Origin: Clostridia bacterium
Lineage (GTDB): Bacteria > Bacillota > Clostridia > TANB77 > CAG-508
Direction of reading: 5' to 3'
Assembly: GCA_900772235.1 (NCBI GenBank)
Contig: CAAGQX010000084.1
Location: 1-29,527 of the forward strand
Length of the DNA stretch: 29,527 bases
Part shown: positions 15,328 through 22,325 of the stretch, piece after piece
Numbering within the stretch: the stretch's first letter is position 1
Layout: the number at the start of each line of letters is the position of its first letter
Position numbers and translations under genes: made by a program
Notes under the pieces: generated by a model
What the model saw: the letters and a program-made list of their open reading frames with translations, nothing else
What the model was told of the DNA's origin: nothing
The model's database searches: none

Positions 15328-15440
15328 TATCTTTTTAATATTTTTTTAGTCTTGTATATTAATAGTAAAAACTTAATAATAATTAGTGTCTTTTATTTTT
15401 ATCTTATATTCAAATATACAATTTGCACACACTTCGACAG

Positions 15441-15469
15441 TTGACTTTTCATACATTTTTTTATAAAAT
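15441..15469 (+). promoter_or_regulatory. promoter of the LtaS-like gene
   Basis: TTGACT (15441-15446), 17 bases, TAAAAT (15464-15469), then TTAGGAGA as ribosome binding site 11 bases before the ATG. Confidence 0.75.
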
Positions 15470-15500
15470 TATTATATTATTATCTTAGGAGAATTTATTT

Positions 15501-17519
15501 ATGGAATTTAAGATTAGTAAAAAAAGAATTATTATATGTAGTATATTATGTACTGTTTTAATTGTTTTATTAGCTAGATTTAAAAATAACATTTTTATTG
15601 TAGATAATCAATTTAATGTTTCAATTTTTATTAGTGCAATTTTTTCTATTATAATTCTTAGTGCATTAGTTGCATTTCCTTTTTCTATAAAAGAAAAATA
15701 TCAAAAATATTTCACAATTTTTAATGTGCTTTTTTCAATTATTTTCATAACTTTTATTATAGAACTTTTTAATGAAAATAACTTATTTACAATTGAATTT
15801 AGAAGGCTTTCATTTAATTTTATTTTAATTGCTTTAATATATTTATTTTTTGTTTGTGTTACAAACAAATTAAAGTTTTCACTTATTATATCTAACACAC
15901 TACTTTTTGGTTTAGGTTTTGCAAACTATTCTGTTACTTCTCTTAGAGAAACACCTCTTAGTTTGTTAGACATTTTAAGTGTTGGTACTGGTTTAACAAT
16001 TGCAGACACATACACTTTAATTATTAATTTTTACCTAGTCCTTGCATTCATTTGTTTTGGTATTTTAGTAGCCGTTAATTTAACGTTAGATTATAAATTT
16101 ACTAAAACTAAAAAAAATATTATGCATAGAATTCTTTTACTTCTTTCAGTTTTAATAATTATAGCTTTAATTTTTGTTACAGATTTAATTAATATATTTA
16201 ATTTAGATACTAATCTTTGGGTTCCTTGTGAGGAATACCATTATAACGGTTTTTTAGCAAGTTTTGTGAAACAAATTAAAGACCTTATTATAAAGAAACC
16301 CAATGGTTATTCTATTTCTGCAGTTGAAGATTTGTATTACAATACTTTGGAAGAAATCACTACCAGCAATAACTTGGAAAATTCTGAAATTGAAACTCCA
16401 AAAGAAAATACTAATAAACCAAATATTATTGTAATTATGAGCGAGAGTTTTGCAGATATGCAAGTTCATCATTCATTTGATACAAATGTAGATTATATGC
16501 CTTACTTTAAATACATTTGCCAGAACACCATTAGTGGAAATGTGCACTCTTCGGTTTATGGTGGAAAAACTCCTAACTCTGAGTGGGAGTTTTTAACCAA
16601 TAACTCAATGGCATTTTTCTCTTATGGTTCAATTCCATATCAGCAATTTGTAAGAAAAAATTCTTATTCCCTTGCAACAACTTTAAAAGCTCAAGGTTAT
16701 GAAACAATTGCCCTTCATACTTGGCATAAAACTGGTTATAGAAGAAGTTCAGTTTATCCACTACTTGGTTTTGACCGTTTTGTAAGTTTGGAAGATGTTA
16801 ATGATGAATTAGATTATATAAGAAATTATCCTAGTGATTTGAGTACCTATAAAGAAATTGTAAAACTCTTTGAAAATAGAGATAATTCTAAGCCATTTTT
16901 TAATTTTACTGTTACTATGCAAAATCATAGTGGCTATGATTATGAAAAAGAAGATTTTACATCAACTGTGAAATTAAAAGATATTCCAAACTGTCCTCGA
17001 GTAGAACAATATTTATCTCTTGTTAAGGAATCTGACGAAGCATTAGAATATTTGATTAATTACTTTAAAAATATTGATGAAAATACAATTATAGTATTTT
17101 TTGGTGATCATCAACCACCATATATTGAAGAAGAATTTTGGGAATATATTAACCAAGATAAAATTGATGGTAATTTGGCTGACGAAGAAAAAGGTTATAT
17201 AACTCCTTACTTTATTTGGGCAAACTATGATTTGCCAGAAGCAGAAGTTCCAGACATTAGTCTAAATTATTTATCAGTGCTTTTACTTGATATAGCTAAT
17301 TTAAAAACAAACAGTTACCAAGACTTTTTACGAGGTATGCAAAAAAATATACCTGTTATAACAGGACACGGTTATATGGATAATAGTGGAAATTATCATA
17401 ATTTTAGTGAAGTAAATGAATACTCACAAGAAATTAAAGATTACGAAATATTACAATATAATAATATGTTTGATAGAAAAAATATATTTGATAAAATGTT
17501 TAAACTATATGATTTTTGA
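15501..17519 (+). CDS. LtaS-like membrane sulfatase-fold (phosphoglycerol transferase) enzyme
   Basis: Polytopic membrane protein of 672 aa with an extracellular alkaline-phosphatase/sulfatase domain, as in lipoteichoic acid synthases and related phosphoglycerol transferases. There are about six N-terminal transmembrane segments (to about residue 235); then the catalytic domain starts at KPNIIVIMSESFADM (metal-binding Glu in MSESF). The nucleophile motif is YGGKTPNSEWEFL, with Thr357. Further metal ligands lie in LHTWHKTGY, FFNFTVTMQNHSGY and VFFGDHQPP (Asp536, His537). Length and motif order match LtaS-type enzymes. It is divergent from glmM. Its stop overlaps the promoter of the following GC-rich cassette. 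Confidence 0.92.
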   Translation: MEFKISKKRIIICSILCTVLIVLLARFKNNIFIVDNQFNVSIFISAIFSIIILSALVAFPFSIKEKYQKYFTIFNVLFSIIFITFIIELFNENNLFTIEFRRLSFNFILIALIYLFFVCVTNKLKFSLIISNTLLFGLGFANYSVTSLRETPLSLLDILSVGTGLTIADTYTLIINFYLVLAFICFGILVAVNLTLDYKFTKTKKNIMHRILLLLSVLIIIALIFVTDLINIFNLDTNLWVPCEEYHYNGFLASFVKQIKDLIIKKPNGYSISAVEDLYYNTLEEITTSNNLENSEIETPKENTNKPNIIVIMSESFADMQVHHSFDTNVDYMPYFKYICQNTISGNVHSSVYGGKTPNSEWEFLTNNSMAFFSYGSIPYQQFVRKNSYSLATTLKAQGYETIALHTWHKTGYRRSSVYPLLGFDRFVSLEDVNDELDYIRNYPSDLSTYKEIVKLFENRDNSKPFFNFTVTMQNHSGYDYEKEDFTSTVKLKDIPNCPRVEQYLSLVKESDEALEYLINYFKNIDENTIIVFFGDHQPPYIEEEFWEYINQDKIDGNLADEEKGYITPYFIWANYDLPEAEVPDISLNYLSVLLLDIANLKTNSYQDFLRGMQKNIPVITGHGYMDNSGNYHNFSEVNEYSQEIKDYEILQYNNMFDRKNIFDKMFKLYDF

Positions 17520-17544
17520 TTGTTTTAAAAAAATATGTTATAAT
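17516..17544 (+). promoter_or_regulatory. promoter of GC-rich cassette 2
   Basis: TTGATT (17516-17521, overlapping the LtaS-like stop codon), 17 bases, TATAAT (17539-17544) with an extended -10 TGT. Confidence 0.78.
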
Positions 17545-17578
17545 ATATATATCATTATTTTGAAAGGAGCATTGCAAT

Positions 17579-17752
17579 ATGCTTAACATCTTTGATCCCG
17601 CCCCTAGCCCCTTTACGGACTACATTGTTGCCTCCTTGGGCTATCCTGAAAAGTCCGGTGCTTATGCCGATTTAAAGTATTACCCTGGAACTCAAACTCA
17701 AGTATACTTTGACCCGGATAGCAATCAGTGGTTTATCCTGGAGAAGGCATAA
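17579..17752 (+). CDS. orphan 57-aa protein with foreign-looking codon use
   Basis: Unrecognised small soluble protein without a signal or membrane segment. It is rich in Pro, Tyr and Asp (MLNIFDPAPSPFTDYIVASL at the start; QVYFDPDSNQWFILEKA at the end), a look that suits a small beta-rich fold; it contains no Arg or Cys. GAAAGGAG lies eight bases before the ATG. Codons are GC-rich (CCC, GCC, CTG, TCC), like the 142-aa orphan at 2764 and unlike every neighbour. It has its own promoter and terminator and sits as an independent unit between convergent upp and the co-oriented LtaS-like gene. Confidence 0.75.
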   Translation: MLNIFDPAPSPFTDYIVASLGYPEKSGAYADLKYYPGTQTQVYFDPDSNQWFILEKA

Positions 17753-17756
17753 GGTG

Positions 17757-17790
17757 CCCCGGAACACACTCAGTGTTCCGGGTATTTTTT
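17757..17790 (+). terminator. terminator of GC-rich cassette 2
   Basis: Ten-bp perfect stem CCCGGAACAC / GTGTTCCGGG with a 5-base loop, followed by TATTTTTT. It touches the upp stop codon from the opposite strand. Confidence 0.92.
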
Positions 17791-18415
17791 ATTTTGTTCC
17801 AAATATTCTATCTCCTGCATCTCCTAAGCCTGGCATTATGTATGCATTTTCATTTAACTTTTCATCTATTGATGCACAATAAATTTCAACATCTGGGTAT
17901 TTTTCTTCAATTTTTGCTAGTCCTTCTGGTGCTGCAATTATACATAAGAATTTCATTTTTGTTACGCCTTTTTCTTTTAAAAGTTCTATTGCATCTAATG
18001 CAGAACCACCTGTTGCGACCATTGGGTCTAGTATTATTACTTCTCTTTTATCTATATCTTTTGGTACTTTAAAGAAATAAACATTTGGTTTAAAAGTTTC
18101 TTCATCTCTGTACATTCCAATATGCCCAATTTTCGCATTTGGAATTACATTTATAATTCCGTCTAACATTCCTGTTCCTGCTCTTAAAATTGGAACAAAT
18201 GCATAATGATTTTCATTTATTTTATGAGTTTTCATAGTTTGTATTGGCGTTTCTATTTCCGTCTCATATACTGGTGCATCCTTCATTGCTTCATAACAAA
18301 GTATTGTAGCAAGTTCTGATATAATCTCTCTAAATTCCTTTGTACCTGTTTTTTTGTCTCTTAAAATTGCTAATTTGTGTTCTACTAGGGGATGTTTTAG
18401 TTCAATTGCTTTCAT
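17789..18415 (-). CDS. upp: uracil phosphoribosyltransferase
   Basis: Pyrimidine salvage: uracil + PRPP to UMP + PPi. The 208-aa length is typical. The PRPP loop is LDPMVATGGSALDAIELL (near residue 130), FVPILRAGTGMLDGI near 72, and the uracil-binding end is YIMPGLGDAGDRIFGT. The ATG follows TTAGGAGG. It lies downstream of argS with a 61-base gap. Confidence 0.97.
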   Translation of the reverse strand: MKAIELKHPLVEHKLAILRDKKTGTKEFREIISELATILCYEAMKDAPVYETEIETPIQTMKTHKINENHYAFVPILRAGTGMLDGIINVIPNAKIGHIGMYRDEETFKPNVYFFKVPKDIDKREVIILDPMVATGGSALDAIELLKEKGVTKMKFLCIIAAPEGLAKIEEKYPDVEIYCASIDEKLNENAYIMPGLGDAGDRIFGTK

Positions 18416-18476
18416 AAATAAAACCTCCTAAAATTTTATATATTTAAAATGGATTTATACCATTTATAAACCTTTT

Positions 18477-20187
18477 TTACATTTTATCAGGCATTTCCAT
18501 ACCAAGTAAGCCTGCTCCAATTTTCAAAACTGTTCCACAAGCGAAGGTTAAGAATAGTCTAGCTTCTTGCATATCTTTTTCATCTGTCATAATTTTATTG
18601 TTATTATAGAATGTACTAAATTTTTGTGCTAAATTCATTAAATATCTAGCTATAACTGATGGCTCATTCTTTTCTGCTGCTAAAGCGATTGTTTCACTAA
18701 AGTTATATAATAATTTTATAATTTCTATTGTTTCTGTTTCTTTTAGTAAACTAAAGTTTACTTTAGTTACATTTGGAATATAATTTGCCTTATCTATTAC
18801 ACTTTTTGTTCTTACATATATATATTGCATATATGGTCCTGTTTCTCCTTGGAAGTTAAGTAGTGTATCCCAGTCGAATACTTCATCTTTTATTCTGCTA
18901 TTATATAAATCATTGAAGATTATTGCACCTACTCCAACTTTTCTTGCCACATCATCTTTATTTTCTAAGTTTGGATTTTTTTCTTCAATTATTGCTTTAG
19001 ATTTGTTTATAGCATCATTTAATATATCTTCTAGGAAAACGGAGTTTCCCTTTCTGCTACCTATTTTCTCTCCATCTTTATCTACAACTAAGCCAAATGG
19101 TACGTGAACTGCTCTTTTTACATATTCTTCATATCCCATTTTTTCTAATACTTTAAAGAATTGTTCAAAATGTAATTTTTGCTCTGCTCCTACCACGTAT
19201 ACCATTTTGTCAAACTTATATGTATTCATTCTATCTATAAAGGCTGTAATATCGCGAGTTGCATAAATTGTTGTTCCTGCAGAAGTTATTATTATACAAG
19301 GTGGCATATTGTACTCTTCTAAGTCTACAATTTTAGCTCCTTGGCTATCTTTTAATAAGCCTTTTTCCTCTAATTCTTTTACAATTGCACCCATTTTATC
19401 ATTGTAATATGCTTCTCCATTGTATGAATCAAATTTTGAATTTAATAATTTGTATGTTTTATTATAGTTTTCTATACTAACTTTTCTAATCCATTCCCAA
19501 GTATTTCTTGTATATTCGTCTCCTTCTTCTAGTTTTTTAAACCATTGCCTTGCTTTATCCGTTAATTCAGGATTTTCTTTTTCTTCACTGCAAAATCTTA
19601 CATATATTTTTAACAAGTTTTGAATTGCATTTTCTTCAAAATTGTATTCATCCTTCCAAGCTTCCATTCCTGCCATTATTTTTCCAAATTGAAGTCCCCA
19701 GTCTCCTAAGTAATTTATTCCAACAGTTTTGTAGCCTAAAGCTCCGTAAATTTTATATAGTGCGCCTCCTATTACTGTTGTTCGTAGATGCCCTATATGG
19801 AATGGTTTTGCAACATTTGGAGATGAATATTCTATTACTGCTGTTTTTCCTTCTCCTATATTGCTAAACCCATATTTGTCTTTTTTTGCTTCAATTTCTT
19901 TAAATACATTTTCTACTAAAATATCTTTTTTGATGAATATGTTTAAATACCCACCAACTACTTCTATTTTGTCTATTACGCTATTTTCTATTTTTATATT
20001 TTCTTTTATTTCGTTTGCAATTGCTGGCGGTGCTTTTCTTAATGTTTTTGCAAGTTTAAAACAAGGAAAAGCATAATCACCTAATTTACCATCTGGTGGT
20101 ATCTCTATATATGAAGCTAGTTCTTTTGTGTCTATTCCGTGTTACATCTGATATTTGTTTTGCTATTTCTTCTTTAAAATTTATCAT
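18477..20187 (-). CDS. argS: arginyl-tRNA synthetase, interrupted by a CGG +1 frameshift site
   Basis: Charges tRNA-Arg. Codons 1-16 are read from ATG 20187 (preceded by AAAAGGTGAT); the zero frame then meets CGG (20137-20139) and stops about 17 codons later. Dropping the C at 20139 gives a continuous 569-aa protein, normal for the family: N-terminal Add-1 domain, HIGH motif PFHIGHLRT (residues 130-133), GDWGLQFGK, the KMSK-equivalent GSRKGNSVF, and the DALR anticodon-binding domain ending LLGMEMPDKM. An internal ATG at 19676 would lose the HIGH motif and cannot give an active enzyme. No second argS is seen in the window. The disruption is either programmed +1 decoding at CGG, a real mutation or a sequencing error; the recurrence in tcdA and gltD favours the first. 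Confidence 0.93.
20137..20145 (-). other. CGG +1 frameshift site in argS
   Basis: Codons in the zero frame are GTA ACA CGG AAT AGA. Reading ACA, skipping C, then GGA ATA GAC restores DVTGIDTKEL, the expected ArgS N-terminus. Equivalent reading: a four-base codon CGGA. Confidence 0.8.
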
Positions 20188-20230
20188 TTTATCACCTTTT
20201 TGTTACTAACTTATTCTATTCTTCTTTATT

Positions 20231-21367
20231 TTAGTCACCTAAACATATTTCTAAGTTTCTAGCAACTTTTATTAAATCGTCATCCATTGGTACTCTTTTT
20301 ATAGATGTTTTTTCTGTTCCTCCAGATTTAGCACCTATTTCTTTATTATTTCCAACTACATCTTCTAATGGAACTGAATCTAATTTTCCATTTTTCAATG
20401 TTACTAAAGTATTGAACTTTCCTTCTAGTGCAAGTTCCATTGCTTTATATCCATATTTTGTAGAAAGAACTCTGTCAAAAGAAGTTGGTGTTCCTCCTCT
20501 TTGAACATATCCTAAAACTGTGCATCTTGCTACCATTCCTGTTTTTTGTTCTAAATCTTCTGCAAGTTTTTCTCCAATTCCTCCAAGTCTTACATTGTCT
20601 AAACCTTTTCCATCATCCATCATTCTTTTTACTACAATTTCTCCATCTTTTGGTTTAGCTCCTTCTGATACTACGACAATGCTGAATTTCTTTCCCGCTT
20701 CTTTTCTTTTTTCTATTTTTTCTACTACTTTGTCTATATCATATGGAATTTCTGGAATTAATGCAACATCGGCCCCTCCTGCAATAGCAGATTCCAATGC
20801 TATCCATCCAGCATATCTTCCCATTACTTCCAATATCATTATTCTATGATGTGATTCTGCTGTTGAGTGTAGTCTATCTAAAGCCTCTGTTGCAACAGAA
20901 ACTGCTGTGTTATAACCAAAAGTTACTTCTGTGTGTGCAACATCATTATCTATAGTTTTTGGAACACCTATAACATTTAAACCTTTTACAGAAAAATCTC
21001 TTGCAGATTTTTGTGTTCCATCTCCGCCAAGTGTAAATATGCAATCAAATCCATCCATTTTAACATTTTGTATTGCAACATCAGATAAATCTCTGTATTC
21101 TACTTTTCCATCTTCTTCTACTTTGTAATTAAATAGGTTTGTGCTATTAGACGAGCCTATTATTGTTCCTCCTCTATGTAATAGCCCAGAAGCTGAGCCA
21201 TTTGATTCTAATTTTATAAACTCATTTTTAAGCATTCCTTTATAACCTTCTATGAATCCATAACACTCTACATTATGAGCCTCCGCAGTTTTAACTATTG
21301 CACGAATTACTGCATTTAATCCTGGACAATCTCCACCATTTGTAATAATTGCTACTCTTTTTAACAT
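20231..21367 (-). CDS. pfkA: 6-phosphofructokinase, group with G/K active-site signature
   Basis: Phosphorylates fructose-6-phosphate. 378 aa from ATG 21367 (GAAAGGA upstream; a TTG at 21388 overlaps that site and is rejected). Motifs: ITNGGDCPGLNAVIRA at 9-24, GSSNSTN at 71-77, FTLGGDGTQKS at 111-121, GVPKTIDND at 134-142, and MGRYAGWIAL. The donor-determining positions are mixed. GGDGT keeps the Gly typical of ATP enzymes, whereas PKTID carries the Lys typical of PPi enzymes (GTID in E. coli PfkA). The phosphoryl donor is therefore undecided; a PPi-using PPDK-type metabolism is compatible with either. It is a single gene with its own promoter. Confidence 0.95.
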   Translation of the reverse strand: MLKRVAIITNGGDCPGLNAVIRAIVKTAEAHNVECYGFIEGYKGMLKNEFIKLESNGSASGLLHRGGTIIGSSNSTNLFNYKVEEDGKVEYRDLSDVAIQNVKMDGFDCIFTLGGDGTQKSARDFSVKGLNVIGVPKTIDNDVAHTEVTFGYNTAVSVATEALDRLHSTAESHHRIMILEVMGRYAGWIALESAIAGGADVALIPEIPYDIDKVVEKIEKRKEAGKKFSIVVVSEGAKPKDGEIVVKRMMDDGKGLDNVRLGGIGEKLAEDLEQKTGMVARCTVLGYVQRGGTPTSFDRVLSTKYGYKAMELALEGKFNTLVTLKNGKLDSVPLEDVVGNNKEIGAKSGGTEKTSIKRVPMDDDLIKVARNLEICLGD

Positions 21368-21434
21368 ATATATATCAAATCCTTTCAAAATGAGTTATTT
21401 TTACTTTTTATACTCCCTAAAAATTCTATAGTAT

Positions 21435-21462
21435 ATTATACCAATAAAAAAAATATTTACAA
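21435..21462 (-). promoter_or_regulatory. pfkA promoter embedded in the upstream terminator
   Basis: Minus strand TTGTAA (21457-21462), 16 bases, TATAAT (21435-21440) with an extended -10 TGG. The -35 and spacer are the 3' arm and U-run of the terminator at 21441-21489. Confidence 0.7.
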
Positions 21463-21489
21463 GTAATTTTGTAAATATTTTTTTATTGG
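21441..21489. terminator. long bidirectional-looking terminator after the APH-fold kinase gene
   Basis: Inverted repeat of about 19 bp, CCAATAAAAAAAATATTTAC / GTAAATATTTTTTTATTGG, with a 10-base loop. The core ATATTTAC/GTAAATAT stem is followed by a T-run on either strand. It lies five bases past the stop of the kinase-like gene. Confidence 0.85.
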
Positions 21490-21493
21490 TCTT

Positions 21494-22249
21494 TTATTGA
21501 TAATCTATTACATCTATCCAAGTCATTAAAAATGCTTTTTCTTCTTCTGGACTTTTTGGTAATTTTGATGCAGCTACTATTGGTATCCATCTTAAAACAT
21601 TTTGTTTATCTATTCCAGATGTTTTTACAAATAAATTTAGATATTGCTCTCCATCTTCTTTTTTTCCATTCATATAAAATAGCAAATATGTCATTGCAGC
21701 ATCTGCAGAAGCGTTTCCTGCTGTTACGTGTGCCCAATCTATTACATATACTTCTCCATTTGGTTTTATAACAACATTGCTTGGGTTAAAATCTCCGTGG
21801 CATAATTTTTTATGATTTCTCATTCCTTCTAGTCTTGTATTAAGCTCATATTTTGTGTTTGTATCTATATTTGCCTCTTCTATTTTTCTCTTTGTTTTAT
21901 CTTTTAACCTATTAACTAGGTATCCTTCTTTTGACAATATATTCATTTGAGTGTCTACAAATAATTTCATATATTCGTCTTTTTTATCTGGATTTTTTTG
22001 CATTAATTCTTCTAATGTTTCTCCTTCAATATGTTCAAAAACAAGTGCCCATCTATTTTCAATTTTAGTTACTTCTAGTAACTTTGGAATATTTAATCCT
22101 GTTTCTTCCACTCTAGCATTATTTAATGCTTCATTCAAAATATCTGCTTTTGAATAATCTTCTACAAATAGTTTTATTGTTTTATCATTATCTCTATATA
22201 CTGTTTTATATTTTCTTTGTGCAATTGGATTATTTAAATTATAATTCAT
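21494..22249 (-). CDS. aminoglycoside phosphotransferase/choline kinase-fold protein
   Basis: A 251-aa kinase-fold protein of the APH/choline kinase superfamily. Visible features are the N-lobe Lys (KTIKLFVEDY), hinge LVFEHIEGETLEEL, the catalytic loop LCHGDFNPSNVVI (about residues 152-164, HGDxxxxN) and the metal-binding VYVIDWAHVTAGNASAD (DFG-like Asp in IDW). The last stretch, KAFLMTWIDVIDYQ, is not a known motif to me. The substrate is unknown: a sugar, choline-like molecule or aminoglycoside are all possible. The ATG follows AAAAGGAGG. It probably shares a transcript with adhE, 76 bases upstream. Confidence 0.87.
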   Translation of the reverse strand: MNYNLNNPIAQRKYKTVYRDNDKTIKLFVEDYSKADILNEALNNARVEETGLNIPKLLEVTKIENRWALVFEHIEGETLEELMQKNPDKKDEYMKLFVDTQMNILSKEGYLVNRLKDKTKRKIEEANIDTNTKYELNTRLEGMRNHKKLCHGDFNPSNVVIKPNGEVYVIDWAHVTAGNASADAAMTYLLFYMNGKKEDGEQYLNLFVKTSGIDKQNVLRWIPIVAASKLPKSPEEEKAFLMTWIDVIDYQ

Positions 22250-22325
22250 ATTTTTCCTCCTTTTAGGTAGTTTTAAGCTTTGGCAAGTAATGCCTGTCTT
22301 TAGCTTATTTATAAATTACCCTGAT

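Noticed and set aside
18477..19676. argS as a shorter gene starting at the internal ATG (19676)
   Set aside because: It would remove the N-terminal domain and the HIGH motif, and no ribosome binding site precedes it; upstream sequence in the same frame encodes conserved ArgS.
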